Shown here one piece after another: positions 52,301 through 62,522 of a stretch of 64,000 bases of DNA; the stretch's first letter is position 1, and each line of letters begins with the position of its first letter. Source of the DNA: Melioribacteraceae bacterium (GTDB lineage Bacteria > Bacteroidota > Ignavibacteria > Ignavibacteriales > Melioribacteraceae); the NCBI GenBank assembly GCA_027030245.1, contig JALVFE010000038.1, positions 112,664-176,663 on the forward strand, in the 5' to 3' direction. The notes under the pieces are model-generated. The model was not told the DNA's origin. It saw nothing but the letters and a program-made list of their open reading frames with translations, and did no database searches. Position numbers and translations under genes: made by a program.

Positions 52301-53226
52301 AAATCCGCAGCGGGTAAATTAACTTTGATACTTACCGATTGACCGTTATTGAATAAATTTCCGTCGCCGTCGGCAGTCACTTCGGCGTGAATTAAATATT
52401 CCCCCGGTTGAATATTTCCCAATACGGCTTGCACAGTTACCGAGTCGCCCGGCGCAAGAACGTTTACGGAAACCGATTCGAATATTTCTTCCGGTTGAAA
52501 TAAGGAATCGGAATTTTCGTCGTCGTAAAAATTTACGGTTGCGCTTGTGATTTCCTTGCTTCCCAAATTGGAAACGGTTGCGGTGAAAGTTAAATCGTCC
52601 CCGTGAACAGGAAACTGCGGTGCGTATTTCAACATAACAACAGCAGCATCAATATCAACCGGGGAAACCGAATTCTTTGAGCCGGGCGTGCCGTTCTGCG
52701 TAAGTGAATTAGCCCAATTTGCCGGATCGTTGTTTCCGTCTAGATTTATTTTTTCATCGGAAATTCCAGCCGGATTATTTGCCGAGTAAGTATAAAACGT
52801 CAAAGTATCGCCGGCTGAATTCAGTAAATATATCGTTCTGTCGCTTGAGTTCGCCATTCCCGAAGAACCGAACGCATTGTCATCTAACTTTAATATTAAT
52901 GCCGAATCGGGAAGCAATGATTTGTAAGTCCCGTTTTCAAAATCGTAATCGCCTTCGAAAATCACAGCAAATTGCCCGGGCTGAATCATCGAATCGGAAT
53001 ATGCCGGAATTAAAAAGTCGGCAGACGAAGTTTGATATTTAATTTGTAACCCTTTCGCATTGACCGGTTCCGAGTTTAAGGGATTGTATATCTCAACAAA
53101 TTCGGAATTAGGTTCTGCGGGATTAAACATTACTTCGGATAAAACGAGATTATGTTCTGGCTGGGCGGTTAGCACCGGTAAAATACCGAATATAAAAATA
53201 AACGAAATAAATATTGAGTATTTCAT
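49384..53226 (-). CDS. Giant surface protein with five lamin-tail domains
   Basis: This 1,280-residue protein has a signal peptide (FIFIFGILPVLTAQ). Five lamin-tail domains open with LVLSEVMFNPAEPNSEFVEI, LVINEIMYKPENGEPEWVEI, LVINEIMFVPENGEPEWVEI, ILISEVMFNPAENEPEWIEF and IVINEIMFEPDDGKSEYVEL. Three CARDB-like beta domains lie between the earlier ones (FPVHGDDLTFTATVSNLGSK and kin). A FlgD-like Ig domain ends the chain (FSPDNDGFEDFTVFAYNL; GIYIVLLEALDESS). Such proteins are typically surface-bound; adhesion or matrix roles are speculative. No enzyme domain is visible. Confidence 0.88.
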   Translation of the reverse strand: MKYSIFISFIFIFGILPVLTAQPEHNLVLSEVMFNPAEPNSEFVEIYNPLNSEPVNAKGLQIKYQTSSADFLIPAYSDSMIQPGQFAVIFEGDYDFENGTYKSLLPDSALILKLDDNAFGSSGMANSSDRTIYLLNSAGDTLTFYTYSANNPAGISDEKINLDGNNDPANWANSLTQNGTPGSKNSVSPVDIDAAVVMLKYAPQFPVHGDDLTFTATVSNLGSKEITSATVNFYDDENSDSLFQPEEIFESVSVNVLAPGDSVTVQAVLGNIQPGEYLIHAEVTADGDGNLFNNGQSVSIKVNLPAADFHDLVINEIMYKPENGEPEWVEIFNASEKDINIEKWSINDKSTGATIKNESYYLNSGDYLILAENETITDYYKINSPLIILNLPSLNNSGDAITIKDSLGRIIDSVEYRGNWGGENGKSLERIDPAGNSVDSANWSSSVNPNGATPGFINSVTKKDFDAAITGILFSPLNPIRNDTVSISASVKNTGKEAVSFYLKLYEDTDLDSIAEKEIETSPQLTLNANDSVTYDFTYKIYGIKQTRGYAVKLFSAEDQNPYNNSAYSVVQPGIPPKSLVINEIMFVPENGEPEWVEIYNRTENEIDLYNWSISDVLTNPVTKTIDEHLIVPANGYFVITKSSAIYDYHRIIPSPVAVVKFANLNNDKDGVVIKDNRSVTIDSVFYDLNFSGKKGFSIERIDFSSASGDFGNWQPSLDLEQSTPGRINSVSPKKYDLALAGIDINPEFPVDGDDVKIKIKIINRGNNPADNFSVSIFTGKDAPTDFLEQTTFTNLSPYDSVMFITSSSVKIKDTLRISAGIEFPEDEDIVNNRAVKFFVTGYKLHSILISEVMFNPAENEPEWIEFYNNGGTSVNLKRWTVSDKYEKNSNMLITYEDKLIEPGEYFVLTKDTSAAIFEGIGNVFQFNFGKLNNHKDSIKIFDFRGATIDSMKYGFTFTVPPGKSLERISYNVFEDSANWSFSLSPTGNTLGKENSLLNATAYSANEIVINEIMFEPDDGKSEYVELFNNSRKDIELGGWNLTEGSGKKFPLSFGSKIIHPKEFYLIAADSSIHSIFPELQNSPNALITNSGTLNLSNSEDKIIISDIFGNTIDSVNYSSAWHNPNVTDTKNKSLERINPSVNSNDPANWSTSASSNGGTPLKKNSIFTGNISSTSKLEIAPNPFSPDNDGFEDFTVFAYNLTKAVSQIRIRIFDSQGRKVRTLIENQPSGAKGEVIFDGLDDSGKPLRIGIYIVLLEALDESSASIDVIKKALVIARKL

Positions 53227-53384
53227 ATTTGGTATTAATGGTATTTTAAAACCGAAAACTATTATAATTTAACTTTAATTCGATTAATTGTCAACGGGTA
53301 GCAAATCCGAGTTTTTGGACTGCTTAATATTGTGGTTGGGGTGAAGTTTTGGAAATAGTAGTATTAAATTCGAAGTTGATGGTT

Positions 53385-54275
53385 TTATTTATTCCGTTTC
53401 TCTTCGATAAACTTAACAAGTTTTTTAAATGTATCTATCTCTTGATTCGATAAATCTTTTATTGCAATTTCGAAAGCGTTGTTGAGCCAACGTGTATTTA
53501 AGTTTTTAACCGCCAGTTGAATTTCGGTTTCGTATTTTTCTTCGTCCGACAAAAATTTATCGCCAAGCTCAACGGCGGCTTTTATGTTTATTGTTGGGTG
53601 TAAATTCGAATTATTCGCAATATCGATAAGGTTTCTGAAAAACTCGGGATAGAAAATACAAAGTTCTATTAATTGATAACCGGCTTCTTTTAATTCTTTA
53701 GTCAGTCTGTTTAATTTGAGTTGTTTGTCGGTTGCAATATTTAACAGAGTGTCGTATTCTTTTTTTACATCTTCTTTATTTTCGGTCGCATTGCTGTAAG
53801 CCCTGTTCAGCGCTATGGCAATAGAATCGGATAACAACGCCTTGGCTTTTTTAACAATTTCTAGTGGATGCTGGATTGAATTTTTAATAACCGCAAGGAT
53901 TTCTTTGTATTTTCCTTCTACGGCAAGTTCTTCCAAATCTTCTTCCGTAATTGTTTTTTGTTTGGTTCTGATTGAAGCCCAGCCGCTGTTGGCAACGGGC
54001 GCGGCTTTTCTTTTTTTGCGTTTTACCTCTTCCACTATTTGTTTGGCTTCGGCATCTTTACGGAAGATTTTAATATCGTTGTAGGCAAGTTTTTCGATAA
54101 GTGAACCGTAATAACGTTTTTCAACCTTAAATGTAATTACAAATTCGTCGCCCAGTTTCCCTTTTTTGTATTTGTAAATATCAAAGCCGGAGAAATTTTT
54201 TTTAAAAATCGAAATAATGGAACGGAGAATTTGTTCTTCTTTTTCTTTAATTACTATTGTAATTTCTTTCCGCAT
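53385..54275 (-). CDS. Hypothetical helical protein next to chemotaxis genes
   Basis: This 296-residue soluble protein has an alpha/beta N-terminus (about 1-75: EITIVIKEKEEQILRSIISI), a basic linker (VEEVKRKKRKAAP), and a helical remainder with HEAT-like or TPR-like alternation (EDLEELAVEGKYKEILAVIK; KVKAALIELGDK-type segments near 235-250). No family is recognised. It lies 109 bases downstream of the cheW pair on the same strand and may be transcribed with it. A role in chemotaxis or surface motility is only a guess. Confidence 0.7.
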   Translation of the reverse strand: MRKEITIVIKEKEEQILRSIISIFKKNFSGFDIYKYKKGKLGDEFVITFKVEKRYYGSLIEKLAYNDIKIFRKDAEAKQIVEEVKRKKRKAAPVANSGWASIRTKQKTITEEDLEELAVEGKYKEILAVIKNSIQHPLEIVKKAKALLSDSIAIALNRAYSNATENKEDVKKEYDTLLNIATDKQLKLNRLTKELKEAGYQLIELCIFYPEFFRNLIDIANNSNLHPTINIKAAVELGDKFLSDEEKYETEIQLAVKNLNTRWLNNAFEIAIKDLSNQEIDTFKKLVKFIEEKRNK

Positions 54276-54384
54276 ATATTTCGATTTTTAGTAGAAGAAT
54301 TATCAAAACGCTAATATAATAATTTTTCGTAACGGGATTCAATATAAATTGCAAACCGAAAGGAAGGGGAGTAGGGTAATTGAT

Positions 54385-54873
54385 TTAACTTTTCACTGAA
54401 TTAAGTTCAGTTAGCTCCTCTTCCGTAAATGCTTTTTCCAAATCGATTAATACGATTAATCTGTCTTCCAATTTGGCAACGGCATTAAAAATAGCTTCGT
54501 TTTTTCCCGTAATAATTTTGGGTGGCGGTTCGGTAATCGATGCGGGTATTCTGAGAACCTCGTTTACTTTGTCTACGATAAAGCCGATTTTTGAGTCGTT
54601 GAGTTCAACAACAATTATCCTCGTTTCCTTGTCGTTTTCTTTGGGCGGTATTCCCAACTTAGCCCGTAAATCCACGATAGGCAGAACGGAGCCACGCAAG
54701 TTTATAATTCCTTTTACGTAATAAGGCGTATTCGGAATTTCCGTTATTTCCAATTGTTTGTTTATTTCCTGGACTTTTAAGATATCGATTGCGTACTCTT
54801 CGTCGCCTATTGTAAATGTAACCAATTGTAAAATGGTACTTGAGTCGTTTGTTTTATGCGCTACGGTTTCCAT
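54385..54873 (-). CDS. cheW: CheW-like chemotaxis coupling protein (second copy)
   Basis: This 162-residue single-domain CheW shows LVTFTIGDEEYAIDILKVQE, TEIPNTPYYVKGIINLRGSV and LPIVDLRAKLGIPPKENDKE, and the end RLIVLIDLEKAFTEEE. CheW couples receptors to the CheA kinase. It lies 9 bases after the other cheW and is similar to it throughout, so the pair arose by tandem duplication. No cheA gene is in the window. Confidence 0.95.
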   Translation of the reverse strand: METVAHKTNDSSTILQLVTFTIGDEEYAIDILKVQEINKQLEITEIPNTPYYVKGIINLRGSVLPIVDLRAKLGIPPKENDKETRIIVVELNDSKIGFIVDKVNEVLRIPASITEPPPKIITGKNEAIFNAVAKLEDRLIVLIDLEKAFTEEELTELNSVKS

Positions 54874-54882
54874 AAAATTATT

Positions 54883-55347
54883 CTACTCTTTTACGTTCTC
54901 CAATATTTTTTCCAAATCCAGAAGGATTAGCAGTCTGTTTTCCAATTTGGCAACAGCTGTAATGAAATTGGCATTTACGTCTCCGACCATAGAAGGCGGC
55001 GGTTCGATAATGCTTTGAGGAATTCTTAACACTTCGCTAACCTCGTCCACAATAAAACCGATTGTGTTTTCGCCGATTTCAACAACGATTATTCTTGAAT
55101 CTTGATCGGCTTCTTTTTCTTTCAATCCGAGCCGTCTTCTTAAATCTATTACGGGAATGATTCTGCCTCTTAAATTGATTACGCCTTTAACGTAATCCGG
55201 TGTGTTAGGCACTTTGGTCATCATTATCATTTTGATGATTTCCTGAACGCTGAGGATATCCACGGCGAATTCTTCATCGCCGATTTTAAATCCTACTAAT
55301 TGCAGCAGTTCGTCCGTTAATACGTTTTGTTCGAGTTCTTTTTCCAT
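54883..55347 (-). CDS. cheW: CheW-like chemotaxis coupling protein (first copy)
   Basis: This 154-residue protein has the CheW core LVGFKIGDEEFAVDILSVQE, TKVPNTPDYVKGVINLRGRI and IPVIDLRRRLGLKEKEADQD. It follows the chemoreceptor by 15 bases and precedes its paralogue by 9, so receptor and both couplers form one transcript. The two copies differ mostly at the termini and in the helical segment, which may let them serve different receptors or kinases. Confidence 0.95.
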   Translation of the reverse strand: MEKELEQNVLTDELLQLVGFKIGDEEFAVDILSVQEIIKMIMMTKVPNTPDYVKGVINLRGRIIPVIDLRRRLGLKEKEADQDSRIIVVEIGENTIGFIVDEVSEVLRIPQSIIEPPPSMVGDVNANFITAVAKLENRLLILLDLEKILENVKE

Positions 55348-55362
55348 TTAACACCCAAATTT

Positions 55363-57912
55363 TTAGGAAATATATTCCGTTTCTTCTCGGAATTCCAATT
55401 CCGTGCCGTTATAATCGGAATTTGAATCGGAATTTAAAGTTTCCCGTTTAATAATATCATTATGGTTTATTCTAAAATTTTCCAAAAGGTTTTCAAGGTT
55501 TTGCGTTAATCTGTTTAAGTCTTCCGCCGCTTCGGCCATTTGGGAAGAACCCGTGCTTGATTCGGCGGTAACTTTGCTGATCAATTCGATATTCTGACTT
55601 ATCTGAGCGAATGTGGTCGATTGTTCTTCGCTTGTTGCAGCAATATTGTTAATCATTTCTACAATATGATTTATGGAATTAACTATTTCATTAATTGAAT
55701 GTCCTGTTTCGTTAGCCAGTGTTTTTCCTTCCTGGGCTTCTTTGGTTCCGTATTCGATAGATTCCACGGTGTTTTGCATTTCATCTTGAACCGAATAAAT
55801 CATTTCCGATATTTCTTTCGTAGCAGTTGTGGTTCTTTCGGCTAATTTTTTCACTTCATCGGCAACAACCGCAAAACCTCTTCCGTGTTCGCCGGCACGC
55901 GCAGCTTCAATTGCCGCGTTGAGAGCAAGCAGATTCGTTTGGTCTGCAATATCATTTATAACTTTAACTATTTCACCAATCTGTTCGTTGCTTTGTCTGA
56001 GTTTCTGCACGTTTTCCGCTGCTTTGGCTACTACTTCTGCGATGCTTTCCATTTTGTCTACGGTTTCAACTACTTTTTCTCCTCCTTTTTGAGCCAAGGC
56101 TTTAATTTCTTCGGAGGAATGAGCCACGGCGGTAGTGTTTTTAGTAGATTCGCTGATTGTATAGTTCATTTCTTCAACCGCACTGGCTATTTCCATAGTT
56201 TGTGCGTTTTGCTCCTGGGCTCCCGATGAGAGTTCTTCCGCTATCGATGAAATTTCCGCGCTTGCGCTTGCCGTGGCGTGGGTGGCTTCAGTTACTTTTT
56301 TAATCATGTATCTTATTTTCTCTACTGTTGCATTGAACCCACGGAATAACCTGCTGATATCGTCGTCTCTATCCGGCGGCGTAATTTGAACTGTTAAATC
56401 TCCTTCCGAGAATTTTTCCATTGCTTCCAGAATCGTTCTTGTGTTCTCGGCGAGATAATTTTGCAGTTCTTTAATATTATTGATGTCTACGGCGAATTCA
56501 AGTGCGCCTGTGATTTTGCCTTCTCTCGATTTAGTCGGAGTTCCGGTGTACATAATCGAAGTATCTTTTCCGTTGGCATGCGAAACGGTTTGTTCGCCTA
56601 CAATTCTGTCTTCTTTCATCGCTCGGTATAATGCGCATTTTTCTGTATTACAATCATCCGTTTGGAAGTTATCGTAACATTTTGTATTAATAATTGATTC
56701 CAAGTTTTTCTTAACAAACGATGCGGTTGCATAGTTAGCATATTGTACGTTAAAGTCTTTATCAATCGAAATTACTGGGGAAGGCAAATTATTTAAAAAG
56801 TTCAATTGTTGTTTAATTTTGTACGCGGAGCTTTTTAAAGCATCTACTAATACTTTTATCTCGTCATTGTTATCATATTCCATTTCGCTATCAAACTGGT
56901 CATTTCCAATCGCTTGCGCAAAAGAAGCCGCATTTTTAAGCGGTAAGATCACTGCTTTTCGCATATAGAAATAAATTGATGATGATGTGAATATTGTAAA
57001 TCCAATAATAAACAGGAACAAATAAATCAATTTTGAATAAAGATTTGCGAATGTTTGGGTTTCGTCGGAAAACAGACTAATATAACCGACGGTGTTATTT
57101 GCATAATCTTTCAGTGGAAATGTAGATGCGGCGAGTTTTAAATTGTTCAAGTCTAAAAATTCTAAATCTTTGCTAGGATTATATTCGCTTAGTATATCTT
57201 TAGCCAAGTTGTTGCTGTATTCAAAATAAATCACATTACTTTTTATAATATCGGATGCTTTATTTTCAAACCTTCTCGCTTTTTCGAAGACATTCTTTTT
57301 AATACCTACAGCAAAATATAGTCCCAATAGATTAGCAGATTCCGTTAAAATTTTTTGCAGACTTGTACCGAATTCGACGCTTCCGACATGTTGCCCTTTG
57401 TAAAAAACAGGATAAACAATTCTTAAACCGGGACCGCCTCTTCCGACTTCTATCCCCACAACTTTCTTTTTAGTTTTATTAACGTCAAGAACCGTTTGGC
57501 GGAATGCCGATAGATCGTCGCCGAATTTTTGAGGTTTGTGCAATCTTAAAAATGAAGTCGCCGGAGGTAAATGAAATTGAAACTGAGCTATTTTGTATTC
57601 GGGTCTGAGTTTGTCGTTATACAACGTAAGTAATTCAACCACAAGAGAATCCCTTTTTTTCTCTGCGAAGTATTTTACTACATTTTTGTTTTGTAAAAGA
57701 AGATTCATACCCATTTCCATGTCTTCTTTTACGAGTTCCAATTCTTTTTGGAAAATATCTTCGAATGATTCGAGTTTGCGGGAAATATGTTCATGAGTTT
57801 TATTGTATACAGATGTGTAATAAAATACGGCAAAGAATATTGAACTTAGCAGCGATCCCCCAAAGACCATCAAAAGAATCTTATAACTAATAGATAAATT
57901 TTTGAATTTCAT
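55363..57912 (-). CDS. Methyl-accepting chemotaxis protein with Cache-like and PAS domains
   Basis: The 849-residue receptor starts at ATG 57912, where AAGG lies 6 bases upstream. A transmembrane helix (about 12-35) precedes a large periplasmic Cache-type sensor (about 36-285). The second helix (about 288-310) leads to a HAMP domain and a PAS domain (about 370-480) with a C-x8-C-x4-C cluster ([16 protein letters not shown]). A second HAMP-like unit follows. The signalling hairpin is [20 protein letters not shown] followed by [19 protein letters not shown]. It is co-transcribed with two cheW genes. The ligand is unknown. Confidence 0.93.
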   Translation of the reverse strand: MKFKNLSISYKILLMVFGGSLLSSIFFAVFYYTSVYNKTHEHISRKLESFEDIFQKELELVKEDMEMGMNLLLQNKNVVKYFAEKKRDSLVVELLTLYNDKLRPEYKIAQFQFHLPPATSFLRLHKPQKFGDDLSAFRQTVLDVNKTKKKVVGIEVGRGGPGLRIVYPVFYKGQHVGSVEFGTSLQKILTESANLLGLYFAVGIKKNVFEKARRFENKASDIIKSNVIYFEYSNNLAKDILSEYNPSKDLEFLDLNNLKLAASTFPLKDYANNTVGYISLFSDETQTFANLYSKLIYLFLFIIGFTIFTSSSIYFYMRKAVILPLKNAASFAQAIGNDQFDSEMEYDNNDEIKVLVDALKSSAYKIKQQLNFLNNLPSPVISIDKDFNVQYANYATASFVKKNLESIINTKCYDNFQTDDCNTEKCALYRAMKEDRIVGEQTVSHANGKDTSIMYTGTPTKSREGKITGALEFAVDINNIKELQNYLAENTRTILEAMEKFSEGDLTVQITPPDRDDDISRLFRGFNATVEKIRYMIKKVTEATHATASASAEISSIAEELSSGAQEQNAQTMEIASAVEEMNYTISESTKNTTAVAHSSEEIKALAQKGGEKVVETVDKMESIAEVVAKAAENVQKLRQSNEQIGEIVKVINDIADQTNLLALNAAIEAARAGEHGRGFAVVADEVKKLAERTTTATKEISEMIYSVQDEMQNTVESIEYGTKEAQEGKTLANETGHSINEIVNSINHIVEMINNIAATSEEQSTTFAQISQNIELISKVTAESSTGSSQMAEAAEDLNRLTQNLENLLENFRINHNDIIKRETLNSDSNSDYNGTELEFREETEYIS

Positions 57913-58150
57913 TGACAACCTTAATTTAGTTGAAATTTCATTTTTTTTTACTTATATCATCGAACATATATTTTCCTTTTTTAGCATAAAAGAATTTTTT
58001 TTGAAATAAGATACTTTTGTAGTATTTTAGCAATTAAGATTTTTGGACAGAGCAAATTATGATGAAAGAATCGATGTTTTTTATTACTTCCCCAAAAATT
58101 CATTTCAAATGTCCACATAAGTTTAACATAGTAAAAAGAGGAGAATTCTG

Positions 58151-58819
58151 ATGGGCTGGCTTACAACGAGCTTAAACCGTTCTATTGGTAAAAAATTTGT
58201 AATGGCCCTAACCGGAAGTTTGTTAATGTTGTTTCTGATAATTCATTTAATTGGAAATTTAACGCTTTACGGTGGGCGCGAAGCATTTAACGGATATGTT
58301 GAAACCCTCGAGGTAGTAAAACCGGTAGTTCGCGTAATAGAAGTAATACTTGCTTTGATTTTCATATATCATATTTTTAACGGTGTTAGACTTTGGTGGG
58401 AAAATAAAAAGGCAAAGCCGGATAAATATGCGATAAATGCGAACAAGGAAATTACAACCTTTTCCTCGCGAACCACAATAGTTACCGGCAGTATAATTTT
58501 TATTTTCTTGGTTTTACACCTTTCCACATTTTGGTATCAGTTTAATATTTCCGGACATCCCGAAACCGGGTCGTTCGAGTTTTATGATATAGTAACGTAT
58601 TGGTTTAACCAACCGGTATATTCGATTGTTTACATAATAGCTGTTCTGTTGTTGGGTTTCCACCTGAATCACGGTTTTCAAAGCGCTTTTCAAACGTTCG
58701 GTTGGAATAAAAAAAGATATTTCCCGACCATAAAACTAATTGGCACAATCTACGCATTGATAATAAGTCTGGGATTTGCCTCTATCCCAATTTACTTTTT
58801 ATTAACGGGAGGTAAATAA
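58151..58819 (+). CDS. sdhC: Succinate dehydrogenase/fumarate reductase cytochrome b subunit
   Basis: This 222-residue membrane protein has five transmembrane helices and several helix-embedded His residues ([40 protein letters not shown]). These likely bind the two hemes of a type-B succinate:quinone oxidoreductase. GAGGAG precedes the ATG. It anchors the flavoprotein and iron-sulfur subunits encoded directly downstream (gap of one base). Confidence 0.93.
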   Translation: MGWLTTSLNRSIGKKFVMALTGSLLMLFLIIHLIGNLTLYGGREAFNGYVETLEVVKPVVRVIEVILALIFIYHIFNGVRLWWENKKAKPDKYAINANKEITTFSSRTTIVTGSIIFIFLVLHLSTFWYQFNISGHPETGSFEFYDIVTYWFNQPVYSIVYIIAVLLLGFHLNHGFQSAFQTFGWNKKRYFPTIKLIGTIYALIISLGFASIPIYFLLTGGK

Positions 58820-58820
58820 A

Positions 58821-60728
58821 ATGAAATTAGAATCAAAAGTTCCCGAAGGAAATATAGCCGAGAAATGGACTAATCATAAGTTCAAAATGAAGTTGGTTAA
58901 TCCGGCAAACAAAAGAAAATATGATCTTATTGTTGTCGGAACCGGATTGGCGGGTGCTTCCGCAGCTGCTACTTTAGGAGAATTAGGATATCAAGTTAAA
59001 GTTTTTACTTATCATGATTCCAGTCGCCGTGCACACTCAATTGCGGCACAAGGCGGAATTAATGCTGCAAAGAATTACCAAAACGACGGCGATTCGGTGT
59101 TCAGATTATTTTATGATACAGTAAAAGGCGGAGACTTCCGTTCCCGTGAAGCGAACGTTTACAGATTAGCCGAAGTTTCCAATAACATTATCGATCAATG
59201 TGTTGCGCAAGGAGTTCCGTTTGCACGGGAGTATGGCGGACTTTTGGCAAACCGCTCTTTCGGCGGCGCGCAAGTTTCCCGTACTTTTTACGCCCGAGGT
59301 GAAACGGGTCAGCAATTGTTACTCGGTGCATACAGTTCTCTCAACCGTCAAATAAAAAACGGAAACGTAAAAGTTTATCACCGAAGGGAAATGCTTGATT
59401 TGGTTATTGTTAACGGAAGGGCGCAAGGAATAATTGTTAGAAATTTATTAACCGGCGAACTCGAAAGATATTCGGCACAAGCGGTGATTCTTGCAACCGG
59501 CGGTTATTCGAATGTTTATTTTCTTTCGACTAATGCGATGAATTCAAATGCCACGGCAGCGTGGCGGGCACATAAACGGGGCGCTTTTTTCGCCAATCCT
59601 TCGTTTACTCAAATTCATCCGACTTGTTTACCTGTTCACGGCGAAGCCCAATCGAAACTGGTATTGATGAGCGAAAGCTTAAGAAACGACGGAAGAATTT
59701 GGGTTCCGAAAAAAGCCGGCGATAACCGGCCGCCGAACGAAATTCCCGAAGACGAAAGGGATTATTACCTTGAACGAAAATATCCCGCGTTCGGTAATTT
59801 GGTGCCGAGAGACGTTGCATCGAGAAATGCAAAATATGTGTGCGACGAAGGTAGAGGCGTAAATGGCGAACGTGCCGTTTACCTTGATTTTTCCGATGCC
59901 ATCAAGCGCGTAGGTAAAAAAGTAATTGAAGAAAAATACGGTAATTTGTTCGACATGTATCAGAATATTACCGGGGAAAATCCATACGAAGTTCCTATGA
60001 AAATTTATCCCGCTCCGCATTACACAATGGGCGGTCTGTGGGTCGATTATAATCTGATGAGCAATATTCCTGGATTGTTTGTTTTAGGAGAAGCTAACTT
60101 TTCCGATCACGGCGCAAACAGACTTGGCGCAAGCGCTTTGATGCAAGGTTTGGCAGACGGTTATTTCGTAATTCCATACACAATCGGCAACTATTTGGCT
60201 TCGGAAAAACCGGAAAAAGTAGATACCGAAAGATCGGAATTTAATGACGCCGAGCAGAACGTAAAAGATATAATTGCAAAACTGCTTTCCGTAAACGGAA
60301 AACAAACGGTTGACGAGATTCACAAACGGTTGGGACATATATTAATGGATAAAGTCGGAATGTCCCGCAGCGAAAAAGGTCTTAAAGAAGCAATAAATCA
60401 AATCAGGGAATTGAGAGAAGAATTCTGGAACGATGTTAAGGTAGTGGGAACCGGCGAAGAATTAAATCAAACTTTGGAACGTGCCGGCAGGGTAGCCGAT
60501 TTTCTAGAATTGGGCGAACTAATGGCGGTCGATGCCTTAAACAGAAACGAATCTTGCGGCGCCCACTTCAGGGAAGAATATCAAACCGAAGACGGCGAAG
60601 CTCTTAGAAACGACGAAGAATATGCATACGTTGCCGCATGGGAATTTAAGAAAGTGAGCGAATGGGAATTACATAAAGAAGACCTGAAATTCGAATATGT
60701 AAAACTAGCCACCAGGAGTTATAAATAA
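58821..60728 (+). CDS. sdhA: Succinate dehydrogenase/fumarate reductase flavoprotein subunit
   Basis: This 635-residue protein has FAD motif [20 protein letters not shown] (about 35-54). The covalent-FAD segment is [18 protein letters not shown]. The catalytic region is [20 protein letters not shown], followed by [20 protein letters not shown]. It oxidises succinate or reduces fumarate in the cytosol and passes electrons to the Fe-S subunit. Length and sequence style fit the Bacteroidota type-B enzyme. Direction in vivo cannot be told from sequence. Its stop overlaps the sdhB start by one base. Confidence 0.96.
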   Translation: MKLESKVPEGNIAEKWTNHKFKMKLVNPANKRKYDLIVVGTGLAGASAAATLGELGYQVKVFTYHDSSRRAHSIAAQGGINAAKNYQNDGDSVFRLFYDTVKGGDFRSREANVYRLAEVSNNIIDQCVAQGVPFAREYGGLLANRSFGGAQVSRTFYARGETGQQLLLGAYSSLNRQIKNGNVKVYHRREMLDLVIVNGRAQGIIVRNLLTGELERYSAQAVILATGGYSNVYFLSTNAMNSNATAAWRAHKRGAFFANPSFTQIHPTCLPVHGEAQSKLVLMSESLRNDGRIWVPKKAGDNRPPNEIPEDERDYYLERKYPAFGNLVPRDVASRNAKYVCDEGRGVNGERAVYLDFSDAIKRVGKKVIEEKYGNLFDMYQNITGENPYEVPMKIYPAPHYTMGGLWVDYNLMSNIPGLFVLGEANFSDHGANRLGASALMQGLADGYFVIPYTIGNYLASEKPEKVDTERSEFNDAEQNVKDIIAKLLSVNGKQTVDEIHKRLGHILMDKVGMSRSEKGLKEAINQIRELREEFWNDVKVVGTGEELNQTLERAGRVADFLELGELMAVDALNRNESCGAHFREEYQTEDGEALRNDEEYAYVAAWEFKKVSEWELHKEDLKFEYVKLATRSYK

Positions 60729-61498
60729 TGAGTGGAGAACATTTAAATATTACGTTGAAAATATGGAGACAAAATTCTCCTAATGATAACGGGCAATTCG
60801 AGGAATTTAAGGTTTCGATTTCTCCCGATGCATCCATTCTGGAAATGCTGGACGAGTTAAATAACAATCTGGAACGCGAAGGAAAACGCCCGGTTGCCTT
60901 TGAAAGCGATTGCCGGGAAGGTATTTGCGGAACTTGCGGAATAGTTATCAACGGTCACCCGCACGGACCTTTACCCAAAACTGCTACGTGTCAACTTCAT
61001 ATGAGAAATTTTAAAGACGGCGACGTTATTTATTTGGAACCTTTCCGGGCGGCGGCTTTCCCGATAATCCGAGATTTGATTGTGGATAGATCCGCATTCG
61101 ATAAAATTCAACAAGCCGGCGGTTATATTTCGTTTAACACCGGAGGCGCTCCCGATGCTAATACTATTCCCATAGGAAAAGACGTTGCCGCCGAAGCTCT
61201 TGATGCAGCCGAGTGTATAGGTTGCGGCGCTTGCGTTGCTGCTTGTAAAAATTCTTCGGCTATGTTATTTGTCGGTGCTAAAGTATCGCAATATGCACTG
61301 CTTCCGCAAGGTCAACCGGAAAGATATAAAAGGGTTCAAACAATGGTTGCCGCCATGGACGAAGCCGGATTCGGAAGTTGTACCAACACTTATGCATGCG
61401 AAGCCGAATGCCCTAAAGGAATTTCGATAATGAATATTGCAAGAATGAACAGGGATTTTATAAAGTCTAAAATTGTTGAACAGGAAGTGGATATTTAA
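60728..61498 (+). CDS. sdhB: Succinate dehydrogenase/fumarate reductase iron-sulfur subunit
   Basis: This 256-residue protein has the 2Fe-2S motif [10 protein letters not shown] (near residue 62). The 4Fe-4S motif is [12 protein letters not shown] (near 165) and the last cluster motif is [14 protein letters not shown] (near 218). It relays electrons between the flavoprotein and the membrane hemes. It is the last gene of the sdhCAB operon and a strong terminator follows. Confidence 0.96.
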   Translation: MSGEHLNITLKIWRQNSPNDNGQFEEFKVSISPDASILEMLDELNNNLEREGKRPVAFESDCREGICGTCGIVINGHPHGPLPKTATCQLHMRNFKDGDVIYLEPFRAAAFPIIRDLIVDRSAFDKIQQAGGYISFNTGGAPDANTIPIGKDVAAEALDAAECIGCGACVAACKNSSAMLFVGAKVSQYALLPQGQPERYKRVQTMVAAMDEAGFGSCTNTYACEAECPKGISIMNIARMNRDFIKSKIVEQEVDI

Positions 61499-61533
61499 TT
61501 ATTTTATAAATTATAATTGTTTTATTAAAAATC

Positions 61534-61567
61534 AAAAAAGAACAACCTGAACCGGTTGTTCTTTTTT
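61534..61567. terminator. Bidirectional intrinsic terminator after sdhB
   Basis: A 14-bp stem (61534-61547 with 61554-61567) and a 6-base loop lie between the convergent ends of sdhB and the small membrane-protein gene. A-tracts and T-tracts on the two sides let it work in both directions. Confidence 0.88.
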
Positions 61568-61568
61568 A

Positions 61569-61835
61569 TTATGCGATTGCTTTCTTCTTTTTGATTATAT
61601 TTCTGAATAAATCAACAATATAAAATAATGCGAACCCTTCAAATGATGTTTTCACATCTTCCACCCCCATTTGAAAAGTATAAATATCGGTTAGTGCATA
61701 ATAAAACAATCGGTATATTAGTAGGAATGTGAAGATTACGGCAAATCCGAATAAACCTGTTTGAAAACATAAGCTGAAAAGTTTATAAAGATTTCTTTTG
61801 TTATGGTTTCCCGAATGTAGCGCCGTATTTAACAT
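61569..61835 (-). CDS. Small two-helix membrane protein A
   Basis: This 88-residue protein has two transmembrane helices (about 24-46, FQTGLFGFAVIFTFLLIYRL; about 62-78, SFEGFALFYIVDLFRN) joined by a short loop, with a basic tail (IIKKKKAIA). GGGGAAA precedes the ATG. No family is recognised. It shares its layout with the small proteins at 62002 and 63042 on the same strand. Confidence 0.65.
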   Translation of the reverse strand: MLNTALHSGNHNKRNLYKLFSLCFQTGLFGFAVIFTFLLIYRLFYYALTDIYTFQMGVEDVKTSFEGFALFYIVDLFRNIIKKKKAIA

Positions 61836-62001
61836 TTTTTATTTCCCCAAAATTTTCAAATGATAGAAGAAGAACAAAAAATAAAATGTCAATGATGAAA
61901 ATCACTTTTAAGTATTACAATAGGTAAAACGGCGGGTGTTTTAAAAAGACCACGTATGCGGTTTGTGAAGAAGCTAATGTATTTTATCGGTTCTATTCGG
62001 A

Positions 62002-62295
62002 TTACTTTTTATAAGACTCGTAAAACTTTGTTAATTTTATTTTTGTTACAAGTTGAACCGTAAAAAAGAAAGAGCCTACAAGTAAGGTTAAAACCAACTC
62101 TTGAGTATCAATCATGAAATTAAAATTTGATACCATTCTAAGAGCGAACATTTTAATTACAAGCATCGTAGAAAGAAAAATAACGGCTCCTACTATTCCG
62201 TGAATAATGGGTGAGAAGAAAAGGTTTTTTAAGTCGCTAACAAAATTATTGTTGCTTTTCTTTACCGCTGCGTTTTTGATTGTTGTCTTTTCCAT
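62002..62295 (-). CDS. Small two-helix membrane protein B
   Basis: This 97-residue protein has a Lys/Asn-rich N-terminus, helix 1 (about 34-55, IVGAVIFLSTMLVIKMFAL), a loop, helix 2 (about 68-88, ELVLTLLVGSFFFTVQLVTK) and a basic end. The second helix resembles that of the protein at 63042 (PELVLSVMGGFLSFGLRYLF), suggesting they are paralogues. AAGG precedes the ATG. Function is unknown; it lies downstream of the response regulator. Confidence 0.65.
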   Translation of the reverse strand: MEKTTIKNAAVKKSNNNFVSDLKNLFFSPIIHGIVGAVIFLSTMLVIKMFALRMVSNFNFMIDTQELVLTLLVGSFFFTVQLVTKIKLTKFYESYKK

Positions 62296-62465
62296 TGTTG
62301 TTGACCTTTAGTAATGAACAAATTTTTTAATCCCAATAAACGAAATTCAGATTGGTTTGTCTGTGATGGCGGATAAATATTGTTCGTTTTTGATTGATTT
62401 TAAGCGTTTTTGTGATCTGCGTTACGGATTTGGCTGGTTTTGATTGCTGCGGGAATGGGTTTAAA

Positions 62466-62500
62466 ATAAAAAAGGCTTAAACCGTAAAACGATTTAAGCC
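62466..62500 (-). terminator. Intrinsic terminator after the response regulator
   Basis: The 8-bp stem GGCTTAAA/TTTAAGCC (62474-62481 with 62493-62500) is followed on the minus strand by TTTTTTATTTT. It lies 23 bases past the response regulator stop. Confidence 0.75.
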
Positions 62501-62522
62501 CGGGGTATTTGTTCATTACTTC

